Below the pieces are notes generated by a model that saw only the letters and a program-made list of their open reading frames with translations, was not told the origin of the DNA and did not search any database. Shown here in pieces: positions 26,173 to 34,931 of a stretch of 59,786 nt of DNA; the first letter of the stretch is position 1, and the number at the start of each line of letters is the position of its first letter. Position numbers and translations under genes: made by a program. Source of the stretch: Acidobacteriota bacterium (GTDB lineage: Bacteria > Acidobacteriota > Terriglobia > UBA7540); contig JAJYLL010000015.1 of NCBI GenBank assembly GCA_021787735.1, positions 1-59,786 of the forward strand, given 5' to 3'.

Positions 26173-27171
26173 TCAGTCGCGGCGTTTCAGCACCGGCGGT
26201 TTGTCATTTTCCGGTGTTTGCTGGCCGCTCGGCTGGGTAGTTGGCGAGGTTGTTGTCTTTGGTTGCCGCTTGCGCAACGTAGGACCGCCCTCATCCTTTT
26301 CCATTTTCCTTTGCATTGACATGACGCTCTCAAGCCGCGTCTTCATGTCATTGAATTCAGAGGTGCTGACCAGATACTCTTGTTTCTGAGGAAGGAGTGC
26401 CTTGATTTCCTGCTCAGCCTTAATGATGCGGTCCGGTGTCGGCGGATGGTCGGAGAAAATCGAAGGGACCGAGCCCGGGTTACTGCGGGCTTCCTGAACG
26501 ATCTTCCCGAAAAACGCCACATAGGCATTCGGGTCGTAGCCTGCTTTGTACATGTACTGGATGCCCAGGAAATCGGCCTCAGCTTCGTCGTCGCGGCTGA
26601 ACTTCAAAAAGGCTAAAGGTATGCCCATATTGAGTCCCTGAGAAAGGCCGATATAGACGGGGAAGGACATAGGCGTGAACATCAGCGGGATCATGGCATA
26701 TTGGAGAATGGTTGCCTTGGTCATCTGGCTTGCCCAGTGCCGTGCCGCGACGTGGGCGATTTCATGGGCCACAACGCCAGCGAGTTCGTCCTCCTCATTA
26801 GCGGCTTTTAGTAGGCCGGAGTTCACATAGAGAAACCCACCAGGCAGAGCGAACGCATTGATTGACGGGTCGTCGAGCACCTTCACCGTCAAAGGGATCT
26901 TCAGGTCGGAATTGCGAGCCACGTTCTGGGCAACGCGATTAACGTACTCGTTGATGACCGGGTCCTTGATAATTCGCGCGGAGCGGTCTATTTCGGTGGC
27001 GTATTTCTTGCCGATTGCAATTTCTTTCTGTTCGGAAATAATGCTTCGATGAGCAACACGGCGATCGCCAATGGCGTTGACGTCTTTCTTCTTGTTAGAA
27101 GCCCACGCAGAAACGGATGCTGCGACCATCATGACAGTCAGAGCAATAGGGAGTTTCCTATGCATTCTCAT
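26173..27171 (-). CDS. M48-family metalloprotease, exported
   Basis: 332 residues with an N-terminal signal peptide ending near ASVSAWA. The zinc-binding motif HEIAHVAARH (HExxH) is present, preceded by the conserved INAFALPGGFLYVNSGLL strand, and a downstream DDEAEADFLGIQYM motif gives the third zinc ligand. These are features of periplasmic or outer-membrane-linked M48 peptidases (BepA/LoiP type), which help degrade or refold misassembled envelope proteins. A Q/P/T-rich low-complexity tail follows. Start chosen at 27171, six bases from an AAAGGAGG site. Confidence 0.85.
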   Translation of the reverse strand: MRMHRKLPIALTVMMVAASVSAWASNKKKDVNAIGDRRVAHRSIISEQKEIAIGKKYATEIDRSARIIKDPVINEYVNRVAQNVARNSDLKIPLTVKVLDDPSINAFALPGGFLYVNSGLLKAANEEDELAGVVAHEIAHVAARHWASQMTKATILQYAMIPLMFTPMSFPVYIGLSQGLNMGIPLAFLKFSRDDEAEADFLGIQYMYKAGYDPNAYVAFFGKIVQEARSNPGSVPSIFSDHPPTPDRIIKAEQEIKALLPQKQEYLVSTSEFNDMKTRLESVMSMQRKMEKDEGGPTLRKRQPKTTTSPTTQPSGQQTPENDKPPVLKRRD

Positions 27172-27515
27172 GGCTGTCCTCCTTTTTTCTATTATACCCC
27201 GGATGTTTCTGGCGACTGTAAATTAACAGTTAATCGTTGGAGGCCGGCTGAGGCTTCTGACCCGGGAAAGGGAAACCCCACATCGGTTGCGCGAGGTTCT
27301 CTTTTGAATGGTCCTTCGAACACGTAGTTTCCCGCGGCCTTTTTCGCCTGAAATGGCCGCTGATTGCCGCGGACACCGATGGCACTGGTTTTCCCTATGC
27401 TGCTTCCGGCGTTGACTCTGAAACCCCGGGCAGGTTAGATTGACGTTTCGGAGTTCGAGGGACGGGGCGCGGAAACTGCCGCGTCTAGGTCCCAGGAAGG
27501 CTGGACGTCCTGATT
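27172..27515. other. Intergenic region between M48 protease and small hypothetical gene
   Basis: 344 bases. Divergent promoters are expected here, but I see no clear hexamer pairs or hairpins. Confidence 0.4.
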
Positions 27516-27737
27516 ATGGCGGTGGCAAAGATACAGCCGGGCCAGGTGTGGCTGATGGATGGGATCGAGGAAACCTGGCTAGTCACGAAAGTGTATTCGG
27601 AAGCCTTTACCTCCTACGCCATGCTTCGCAAGGTTGGGGGCGGCGACGAGGATGTCCGGCGATTGAAGATCCAGAAAGCTGCCGATGGGGCCAGCCTTCC
27701 GGGATTCAGGTTTTCACAGGAGCCGGACCAATTCTAG
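27516..27737 (+). CDS. Small hypothetical protein (73 residues)
   Basis: MAVAKIQPGQVWLMDGIEET, then WLVTKVYSEAFTSYAMLRKV, reads like a compact beta-rich domain and not a shadow frame. I do not recognise a named family. It sits 74 bases before the DedA gene on the same strand. Confidence 0.5.
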   Translation: MAVAKIQPGQVWLMDGIEETWLVTKVYSEAFTSYAMLRKVGGGDEDVRRLKIQKAADGASLPGFRFSQEPDQF

Positions 27738-27811
27738 GCCACGCCTTGCCTGCCGAGTGCACGCTTTGCTCTCCTGCAGGATTTACAGAGTAGCGTAGTT
27801 TTCTCAAATCC

Positions 27812-28435
27812 ATGATTACAACAGTTGTTAAAATCCTCGGCGGCTTCATTGTGACGTTTATCTCGGGAACGGGGTACATCGGGATTGCGCTGCTCATGGC
27901 TGTTGAATCGGCGTGCATCCCTTTGCCTTCTGAGATCATTATGCCCTTTTCGGGTTATCTGGTCTTCGCCGGTCGTTTCAACCTGTGGGCCGTAGCCATT
28001 GCCGGGGCGCTGGGATGCAACATCGGATCGATTGTGGCCTACTACATTGGCGCGGTGGGTGGGCGTCCGCTGGCAGAACGATACGGCCACTACGTGCTGG
28101 TCACCAAGCACGATCTGGAAATGGCTGACCGATGGTTTGCCCGCTACGGCGACTGGGCGGTTTTCTTTGCCCGGCTGCTGCCGGTCGTCAGGACGTTCAT
28201 CGCTCTTCCTGCCGGTATTGCGCGCATGAATTTTGTGCGTTTCAATGTCTATACTTTTCTGGGTTCTCTTCCGTGGTGTTTTGTGCTGGCTTATGCGGGA
28301 ATGAAGCTCGGAGAGCGATGGAGAAGCCTGGGGCCTTACTTCCATCGCTTTGACACGGTCTTCCTGATCCTTCTGGTTGCCGCTGGTGTCTGGTTTATCC
28401 GTAACCGATGGAAGAACCGCCTGCCTGCCAACTGA
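27812..28435 (+). CDS. DedA family membrane protein
   Basis: 207 residues, multi-spanning. Typical DedA features are present: the early ALLMAVESACIPLPSEIIMP motif with the conserved E, and a later FFARLLPVVRTFIALPAGIARM reentrant-loop motif with the conserved arginines. DedA/SNARE-associated proteins sit in the inner membrane; members are linked to membrane homeostasis and polyprenyl-phosphate recycling. Specific substrate unknown. Confidence 0.85.
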   Translation: MITTVVKILGGFIVTFISGTGYIGIALLMAVESACIPLPSEIIMPFSGYLVFAGRFNLWAVAIAGALGCNIGSIVAYYIGAVGGRPLAERYGHYVLVTKHDLEMADRWFARYGDWAVFFARLLPVVRTFIALPAGIARMNFVRFNVYTFLGSLPWCFVLAYAGMKLGERWRSLGPYFHRFDTVFLILLVAAGVWFIRNRWKNRLPAN

Positions 28436-28490
28436 CCCCGGCGAAGCGTTCAAAAACGATGGCCTGACGACAGCGCTGAATCGCCATCGG

Positions 28491-29204
28491 TCAGATGGAT
28501 CTTACTGGTATGGTCACAATGTCATCGACCGCCGCCACTTCGCGCATCACAAAAGGCTCCCCGTATCGCACCCCAATCAGTAATCCAAAGTGACGGGCAA
28601 GGGACGCCACGCGTTCGCGGAGGTCCTGCCGGGAAGGGAAGAGGTTTTGCATGTCTTCTTCGGCGGAGAATTGGGAACTGTATGCGAGGATGGCCTTCAG
28701 CTTCTTCTCAAGCTGTTCCGTGATATCCACGACGAACGTTGGCCGTAGGGCGGGCACGTAAAGGCTTGAATAGATAATCTTGTGCGGGCGATAAGGTTTG
28801 CCCTTCAGCGGCAGTTTGGCCAGCCCGGCGAAAAAGCACGCTTCGTATCCGATCTGGCCTGTTGTGTAGTGGTCCGGATGCCGGCCCTTCCAATAAGGGA
28901 GAATCACGGTGCGGGGGCGCAGGTCCCGAATCTTCTGGGCAATGTTCATTTTGTATTCCCGGAGGTGTTCGATGCCGGCGTCAGGCATATAGAGGTTTTC
29001 GCGGTGCACAATGCCCATGATTTTTGACGCCCGGTCCGCTTCGCGTTCACGAAGTGCTGCGTTGCCGCGTGTTCCGGACTCTCCAGCGGTCAGATCGAGC
29101 AGTCCAACACGATAGCCTGCCTGGACCATTTTGATTATCGTCCCACCGCAGGTCAACTCTGTGTCATCACGATGCGCGGCAATTGAGAGTACGTCGAGTT
29201 CCAT
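28491..29204 (-). CDS. bshB1: Bacillithiol biosynthesis deacetylase BshB1
   Basis: About 237 residues in the LmbE-like zinc deacetylase fold. The N-terminal LSIAAHRDDTELTCGGTI has the AHxDD zinc-binding motif, TAGESGTRG follows, and YWKGRHPDHYTT supplies the HPDH motif. BshB1 removes the acetyl group from N-acetylglucosaminyl-malate in the second step of bacillithiol synthesis. The start at 29204 (MELDVLSIAAH) is preferred over 29252 because it matches the family and has an AAAGGA upstream. The glutaredoxin-like gene just upstream on the same strand fits a thiol-redox context. Confidence 0.8.
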   Translation of the reverse strand: MELDVLSIAAHRDDTELTCGGTIIKMVQAGYRVGLLDLTAGESGTRGNAALREREADRASKIMGIVHRENLYMPDAGIEHLREYKMNIAQKIRDLRPRTVILPYWKGRHPDHYTTGQIGYEACFFAGLAKLPLKGKPYRPHKIIYSSLYVPALRPTFVVDITEQLEKKLKAILAYSSQFSAEEDMQNLFPSRQDLRERVASLARHFGLLIGVRYGEPFVMREVAAVDDIVTIPVRSI

Positions 29205-29248
29205 TGGGCTGTAGTCCTTTTGAGATTTTGCTGTGACGGGCAGTCGAC

Positions 29249-29530
29249 TCAATCTGCCGACGCGTCCTGTGCTTCTTGCCAGTGCCCGCCCGAGTGCAGG
29301 ATGCGGAGAAACCGTTCTTCATCCAGATTGTACTTGAAGGCTTTCCTGCCGTTAATGAAGATGACTGGGATCTCCTCTTTAAACTTCTCGTAGGCTGTTG
29401 GGTCTTCAAGAATGTTCACTTCGCGCAAATCAAATTCATGCGACTGCCGCAATCGCCGGAGCTTCTCCTTGACCACGTCACACAGACAGCAATCGGGCTT
29501 GGAATAGATGATGATTTCAGGCGACCCCAT
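29249..29530 (-). CDS. Glutaredoxin family protein
   Basis: 93 residues of thioredoxin fold. IIIYSKPDCCLCDVVKEKL carries a CLCD redox centre (CxxC), and EEIPVIFINGRKAFKYNLDE has the cis-proline region (IPV). The motif is closer to the DUF836-type glutaredoxin-like proteins than to classic CPYC glutaredoxins. It lies 44 bases upstream of bshB1 on the same strand. Since bacillithiol replaces glutathione in such bacteria, it may use bacillithiol, but this is inference. Confidence 0.75.
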   Translation of the reverse strand: MGSPEIIIYSKPDCCLCDVVKEKLRRLRQSHEFDLREVNILEDPTAYEKFKEEIPVIFINGRKAFKYNLDEERFLRILHSGGHWQEAQDASAD

Positions 29531-29813
29531 GCAGCACCATGACGCTTCCGGTGGCTTGCCCTAAACCACTGATTCTAGGGTCAAGGCTTGCGGGCGGTCA
29601 AGCAAAGGGGTCGGACTGGCATAGCTCGCCGTTCATGTTGTTGCAGGCTTGTGCTGCGGTCTGGCAAGATAGACTTTCCGCTTTCTCCGCTACCTTGCGC
29701 AGCCGCTGCCGGTCCCAGGCGTGATGAAGATCGTGATAGGGCAACAATGCCGGTTTTCCTTGATTCTATGAACCCGGAATGCCATAAATAATCATCATCG
29801 TGTTCTGAAGGTA

Positions 29814-30572
29814 ATGATGTCAGACGAAATCCAGCGTTGCGCCCTTAAGGGACAGGTGGCCGTGGTGACCGGTGCGGGGCGGCGTATTGGACGGGAGATT
29901 GCTCTGACGCTTGGCCGGGCTGGCGCGAGCGTCGTTGTGAACTACAACCAATCCCGCGCTGATGCACACACGACGGTGCAAGAGATCAAAGATGGCGGTG
30001 GCCAGGCCATCGCCATGCGGGCCGATGTCGCGCGTCCGGCGCAAGTGCGGCGCATGTTCCAGTCGGTCCAGCAACGTTTCGGCCGGCTGGATTTGCTGGT
30101 CAACAACGCGGCGATCTTCTTTCCTGTTCAATGGGAAAAATTGACGGAGGAGCATTGGGACCGGATCCTCGGCGTCAATCTGAAGGGGCCGTTCTTCTGC
30201 GCGCAGGAAGCCGCCCGGCTGATGATGCGGCGAAAGAGCGGCCAGATTATTAACATTTCGTCACTTGGCGGACTGCAGGCCTGGCCGGATTACGCACACT
30301 ACTGCTCGTCCAAGGCCGGTCTGATTATGCTGACACGTTGTCTGGCCAAAGCGCTGGCGCCGGATATTCGAGTGAACAGTATCGCTCCGGGAACGATCCT
30401 GTTTCCCGGTGAGATAAAGAGCCGGATGATCGAGAACGTGATCCGGGCTACTCCCCTCAGGAAAGCCGGCAGCGGAGAAGACATCGCACAGATGGTTCTG
30501 CACCTTGCATGCCACGGCGATTTCATTACTGGGCAGATTTTCGCCGTCGACGGCGGGAAATCCATTCCATGA
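29814..30572 (+). CDS. Short-chain dehydrogenase/reductase, pteridine-reductase-like
   Basis: 252 residues, classical SDR. The cofactor motif TGAGRRIG has the RR of NADPH-dependent pteridine reductases (PTR1/FolM type). NNAA and the catalytic Y-C-S-S-K are present, with a SS serine before. The C-terminus GQIFAVDGGKSIP is standard. It could alternatively be a 3-oxoacyl-ACP reductase. Start at 29814 has GAAGGT upstream; an ATG at 29817 is equally possible. Confidence 0.75.
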   Translation: MMSDEIQRCALKGQVAVVTGAGRRIGREIALTLGRAGASVVVNYNQSRADAHTTVQEIKDGGGQAIAMRADVARPAQVRRMFQSVQQRFGRLDLLVNNAAIFFPVQWEKLTEEHWDRILGVNLKGPFFCAQEAARLMMRRKSGQIINISSLGGLQAWPDYAHYCSSKAGLIMLTRCLAKALAPDIRVNSIAPGTILFPGEIKSRMIENVIRATPLRKAGSGEDIAQMVLHLACHGDFITGQIFAVDGGKSIP

Positions 30573-30579
30573 CGTCCGG

Positions 30580-32811
30580 TCAAGCGCTACCGTGGGTTTT
30601 CGCCGGCAGCTCAGAAATTTCTTGAACCATTCTTCTAAGCAGTGCAAGCGAGGGCTGTTCGCCGCCGTACCGGGCTGCATTGTACAGACGGGTGAATTCC
30701 CGCGCACGTAGGGCAAAGGGCGACCGGTTGAGCCTGATCGCAAATTCCGCGGGTGTTTCTGATGGGCGCTTGCGAAATCCCTTTCCCTCCAGGATATGCA
30801 GAAAACGGTGGTAGCTGAAGGTTGCCTCCTGCAGAGTCAGCGGCCTGCCAGAACGCGCAAAATTATAGGCCCACAGAAACCTCAGGTGCTGAAGATCCCA
30901 GTCATTACCTCCGATGACGAGTCCCCCCGCAATTCCCGCCAGGAAGAGCAACAGTAGAAACTTATGGGCCACCAGGCTCTTTTCGAACAGCAACGCGAGA
31001 TGGGCCAGTCTGGCTCGGAGGTGGTCAAATTGATGGCTTACTTCACCTTGAAGCCTGTGCGATTGAGCCTCCGCCTGCGTGGCGAGGTGCATTTGATGGG
31101 AAAAGTCGTAGTTGACGATCCACTCGTTCCAAAAGAGGCTGAGCGTGTCGATGTAATCATCCAGTTCCGATGCGATGACCGGGTGAGGGTCCGGCGGAGT
31201 CGGGTCAAAGGGGATCCATCCATAACGCGGGAAATAGACTTCAACCCAGCTATGGGCGTCGCGCGCGCGGACCACGAAATCCTTGCCATAGCGATTGTAG
31301 GTGCCCGTCTGGAATCCGTTCACCAGGCGGGCCGGGATTCCGATAGTCCGCAGCATAATGACCATCGCTGAGGCAAAGTATTCGCAATAGCCTTTCCGAG
31401 TGGTGAACAGGAAGCTGCCAATCGGGTCCGATGGGTTGATCTTCTGCGGTTCCAGGGTGTAGCCGAAATTGTCGCGAAGGTAGATTTGAATTTCCATCGC
31501 GCGATCGTAGTTGTTGCCGGCGGAGGCCGTGACCTTTTCCGCGAGTTCACGAATTCGAGGATCGAGCCGGGGAGGCAGGCGAAGATAGAGCAGGCTGATT
31601 GATCTGGAATAGTCTTGCGGGGTGCCGCGCAGCAATGCAGGCGAAGGCAGTCCGACCTGCGAAACCACTTCATATTGAACGGGCGTCAAGATGTGCTGAG
31701 GGGCATGCAGTGAATCGGTTTCGTCGAGGGTCAGCAGGCGCACCCGGCCGCTGACCCTTCGGGCAGAAGCAGCAACGAAAGTCACGTCAGATGAGATCGG
31801 CGAAAGCAGGACTTTATAACGCAGCGTCTTTTCCGGGCGATATTCGGCTCCTGCTTCGCGTGGAACGTTGAACATGCCGTAGGAAACCGGCGGCACGGCG
31901 GTTTGCCGGGTGTTGTCGTTGTACCAGTGCCGGCCGTCGAAACTGTCCAGCGCAAGGCCTCGCCACTTGGTGCCAATATACGCGCGGGGATTCCCCTGTG
32001 GCAAAACGCGGAAGACCACTGCATTTGAATGCATGATGCGGCTCAGGTCACCCAGATTGACGATCTCTGAAAAGCCCGTGATGTTTTCAGTTTGGGTGCC
32101 AAGCGCTGTGAGATAACCTGACCGATAGCGCGGGATGACAAAAAAGAGCAATGCAGCCGCCGCAATAATTCCAAGCCCCAGACACGCCGCCGTCTTTCCG
32201 AGTGCGCGTTCAAGCCTCGTCCGCTCCGCGGGCAAAATGGGCTGCGGGTCCGGGCCGGAACGCCGCGAGTTTTCAAGCGATTGCTTGATTTCGTAGCTGA
32301 TCAACGTGGCAATCGCAAAAAGTGCGTAGAACACGAAGAAGAATAGAAAAGTGGTCCTGATGGTCAACACGGCGCTGGCCAGAATCATCAGCAGAGAGAG
32401 AATGGCCAGATAAGCATAGTCACGGTGAGTGCTGGCGGAAAACACCTTGGCAACCGTCGCGAAAAGGACCATGTGGACGGTGGCAGCCAGCATGCTTTCG
32501 AGCGAGCCAGCGCCTGCCGAAAGGACCAGAAAGTCCAGAAGAAAGAACGGAATGTAAAGAATGGCCAGGCGGTTCACAACTCGAGACGGGAGGCGCAGGT
32601 CTCTTGCAGAAACGTAACCCCAAAGCCTTGCGGCGAGCGCCGCGACAACCAACGCAACGGAGACAAAATCCAGCTTTCCGGTTGATGCCAGGGTTACAAC
32701 GGCAGTCCCAAGCATTAACAGGAGCGAAACTTCAAAAAAACGGTCAACGCTGGTGGCAGCTTGTTGCTGCCGCGCGGGCGTTCCGGAATTTGGCATCATG
32801 GCGCCTGGCAT
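30580..32811 (-). CDS. TgpA-like transglutaminase membrane protein (DUF3488/DUF4129)
   Basis: 743 residues. The N-terminal ~200 residues contain several membrane helices (DUF3488/TgpA N-terminal type). A periplasmic transglutaminase-like domain follows, with the catalytic triad visible as Cys near 473 (GYCEYFAS), His near 521 (RDAHSWVEVY) and Asp near 535 (PFDPTPP). A last helix near 620 (KFLLLLFLAGIAGG) and a C-terminal DUF4129-like region complete the layout. Family members are inner-membrane proteins, often next to MoxR/DUF58 genes; these are absent here. An exported protein gene lies directly upstream on the same strand. Substrate unknown. Confidence 0.85.
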   Translation of the reverse strand: MPGAMMPNSGTPARQQQAATSVDRFFEVSLLLMLGTAVVTLASTGKLDFVSVALVVAALAARLWGYVSARDLRLPSRVVNRLAILYIPFFLLDFLVLSAGAGSLESMLAATVHMVLFATVAKVFSASTHRDYAYLAILSLLMILASAVLTIRTTFLFFFVFYALFAIATLISYEIKQSLENSRRSGPDPQPILPAERTRLERALGKTAACLGLGIIAAAALLFFVIPRYRSGYLTALGTQTENITGFSEIVNLGDLSRIMHSNAVVFRVLPQGNPRAYIGTKWRGLALDSFDGRHWYNDNTRQTAVPPVSYGMFNVPREAGAEYRPEKTLRYKVLLSPISSDVTFVAASARRVSGRVRLLTLDETDSLHAPQHILTPVQYEVVSQVGLPSPALLRGTPQDYSRSISLLYLRLPPRLDPRIRELAEKVTASAGNNYDRAMEIQIYLRDNFGYTLEPQKINPSDPIGSFLFTTRKGYCEYFASAMVIMLRTIGIPARLVNGFQTGTYNRYGKDFVVRARDAHSWVEVYFPRYGWIPFDPTPPDPHPVIASELDDYIDTLSLFWNEWIVNYDFSHQMHLATQAEAQSHRLQGEVSHQFDHLRARLAHLALLFEKSLVAHKFLLLLFLAGIAGGLVIGGNDWDLQHLRFLWAYNFARSGRPLTLQEATFSYHRFLHILEGKGFRKRPSETPAEFAIRLNRSPFALRAREFTRLYNAARYGGEQPSLALLRRMVQEISELPAKTHGSA

Positions 32812-32894
32812 GGATTACAATAGTTCTTCAACCATCAATTTCGTCATGGACACCGGTTTCCATTACGAACTAAACAGACCGCCACCCCCAAGCG

Positions 32895-33818
32895 TCAGTT
32901 GGATGCAAAAGATTTTTGGATGGCATTCAGGCGAGTCTGCCAGTTTGAGGGAAGGTCTGGATGGGTTCGTAAGAGGTGGACCGCCTCTTGAATGCTCAGG
33001 CCGTCAGGGACTCTTTCGAAGCAGCATCGGACCTGTTTGACTCGAATGTGAAGGGGTTTGAAAATCAGCACAGTACCATCAAAGTGGACGGAAAGCAGCT
33101 TTTGATGCCAGACACCGTCCGGCCCTTGCGATTGTTCCATCAGGAACGTCCCGCCCTTGTTGAGCCGTGCCAGAAACCCCCATCCGATTTTGACGTCTTT
33201 GATGAGCGTGCCGTCGATCTTGACCATCCGCTGAGTTGATGGATCCACCCAAAGCTCGCCTGCCATCCCCTCGAGAATGAGCGACTGGCGGGAACTGGGC
33301 TGGAAGTCCGGAGCCGGTCGGAACTTCAGCATGATGCGGCCCTTGGGGTCTCTGCCGGCATAGGTGTAAATGAAGGCGTTCGGGATGTCCTTGATGACAT
33401 TGTCGCGACGCAACCGGTTGCTTTGTTGGTCCTTGAAGCGGGATTTCTGGAGTTGCGTGTCGCCCGGCAGCCTGGCAAGCAACTGCTGATTTGCCTGAAG
33501 CTGCTGCGGGCTTGGAGGAGCGTTATTTACTTCGAGCAGCCTGTCAACTTCCCCATGCGGCGTTGCAATCCGATCGGTTGTGCTCGATCCATCCGGGAAA
33601 ATGTCCCGCTCGATAAACTGATAATAATGCGCAGGGTGCTCGGACGCCTGCAATTCGTTCCAGGCAACATTCTTGACCATCTGGTGAATGCTGGAGGCCG
33701 GTAGTCCGGGAGGGTTCTGGACGGCGGCTGCGATGCCAGCCAGCACCATCGAAAAAACGGCAAATGACAGTGCGGCAAGGCCCCTGAAAACGAATTGTAA
33801 AGGCACGTCTGTTTTCAT
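32895..33818 (-). CDS. Exported hypothetical protein
   Basis: 307 residues with an N-terminal signal-like segment (FRGLAALSFAVFSMVLAGIAAA). The body is beta-rich: LKFRPAPDFQPSSRQSLILE, then GELWVDPSTQRMVKIDGTLI, which recalls outer-membrane lipoprotein sorting (LolA-like) folds. No lipobox cysteine is present. It is 83 bases upstream of the transglutaminase gene and probably shares its transcript. Function unknown. Confidence 0.6.
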   Translation of the reverse strand: MKTDVPLQFVFRGLAALSFAVFSMVLAGIAAAVQNPPGLPASSIHQMVKNVAWNELQASEHPAHYYQFIERDIFPDGSSTTDRIATPHGEVDRLLEVNNAPPSPQQLQANQQLLARLPGDTQLQKSRFKDQQSNRLRRDNVIKDIPNAFIYTYAGRDPKGRIMLKFRPAPDFQPSSRQSLILEGMAGELWVDPSTQRMVKIDGTLIKDVKIGWGFLARLNKGGTFLMEQSQGPDGVWHQKLLSVHFDGTVLIFKPLHIRVKQVRCCFERVPDGLSIQEAVHLLRTHPDLPSNWQTRLNAIQKSFASN

Positions 33819-34130
33819 TTGTGCTCTTCCGTCCCGTCAACGGTTCGGTGCGTTGTTTCGGCGGTGGTCAGTTTTCCCCTAAGCGTATACATCCGTTCGT
33901 ATCCTATTTCAATCTTTCGCGCCGGTGCCTCCAATATCATGTTAGCAGTTGAGACAGATTGCGGATAATGTTGAACACGACAACAAAGGGAAGTATCCGT
34001 GGGTGCTGTTGTGAACAGAGGAGAGGCGATTTTTACCACTCGACGAAGGATGGAATATGCAGCTTAGCCTTTTAACCACTGTGGTGGTTAAATACCCAGC
34101 CAATGGAGCAGGGAAATCCGGGGAGGAGAA
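33819..34130. other. Intergenic region holding the rhaM control site
   Basis: 312 bases between divergent genes. The notable feature is the perfect palindrome at 34071-34092 described separately. Confidence 0.6.
34071..34092. promoter_or_regulatory. Palindromic operator candidate upstream of rhaM
   Basis: TTTAACCAC-TGTG-GTGGTTAAA is a perfect 9-bp inverted repeat with a 4-base spacer, ending 38 bases before the rhaM start. Its two-fold symmetry fits a dimeric repressor of the LacI or GntR type. A TTAGCC/TTAAAT pair straddles it as a weak promoter candidate. No regulator gene lies adjacent. Confidence 0.6.
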
Positions 34131-34454
34131 ATGAAGAGAGTTGGATTCATTTTGAAGGTGAAGCCTGAGTTGATTGAGGAATACAAGGAGCACCACAAGA
34201 AAGTGTGGCCTGAAATGCTGGATGCCCTGCGGCGCACGGGCTGGCACAACTATTCGCTGTTCATGCGAAGTGATGGCATGCTCTTCGGGTATTTTGAAAC
34301 GCCCACCGATCTCCAGACCGCCGTGGATGGAATGTCGAAGCAGGAAGTCAACGCCAAATGGCAGAAAATGATGGCACCCTATTTTGAGTCGCTGGAAGGG
34401 TCACGTCCGGACGAAATGATGCGGGAACTGGACGAGGTATTCCACCTCGATTGA
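34131..34454 (+). CDS. rhaM: L-rhamnose mutarotase
   Basis: 107 residues, the usual length. MKRVGFILKVKPELIEEYKE, HHKKVWPEMLDALRRTGWHN and YSLFMRSDGMLFGYFE are the family's conserved core; His and Tyr of these segments line the active site. RhaM interconverts alpha and beta anomers of L-rhamnose in the cytoplasm. A GGGGAGGAG ribosome site precedes the ATG. It stands alone, without other rha genes nearby, behind a palindromic operator, and is followed by a strong hairpin. Confidence 0.9.
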   Translation: MKRVGFILKVKPELIEEYKEHHKKVWPEMLDALRRTGWHNYSLFMRSDGMLFGYFETPTDLQTAVDGMSKQEVNAKWQKMMAPYFESLEGSRPDEMMRELDEVFHLD

Positions 34455-34470
34455 AGTATTTGACTGTCGG

Positions 34471-34504
34471 GACCCGCCCGCCCACTTGATTGGGCGGGCG
34501 GGTC
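34471..34504 (+). terminator. Perfect GC-rich hairpin after rhaM
   Basis: GACCCGCCCGCCCA and TGGGCGGGCGGGTC pair over 14 bp with loop CTTGAT. No U-tract follows, so it may be a Rho-assisted terminator or a 3' RNA-stabilising structure. Confidence 0.6.
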
Positions 34505-34931
34505 GTCGATCTCGCTACTGGACGGCTACTTGATGTAACGGATTCTCAGATCCGTTGCCGGGCCGTCGGTGACCATCTCAGGATGCATTCTGCTTTCCGC
34601 AAGAGATGCACTTCTTGTCTTCGAACCAGTTGATAACGCTGTTGCGGACAAGACATTCTGACCGGGGCCATCTCGATATCGTTCAGGCAGCCCTGCCTGT
34701 ATTCTTTGTGTCCAGGCCAGCGGGTGCGTTCGCTGAGTTGCATTTGGGTCTTGTGGCTAACGGTGTGATCAATGTCACACGCAACCGCGACGTTTGTTGC
34801 GAAAGTGAGCGGCGCAATGAGGAACTCACTTCGCTGGAGAAGCTTGCTTTCGTGCAAAGGGGTCGCTTACTGGTGAGTTACTAGTCGCATGGTGACTTCT
34901 TGCAATTAGTCGGACTCGTAATTAGAGTCTA
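34505..34931. other. Intergenic region before the glycan locus
   Basis: About 427 bases. No gene recognised. A loose inverted repeat (GGACTC / GAGTCT, near 34910-34931) abuts the epimerase start; I cannot assign it. Confidence 0.4.
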
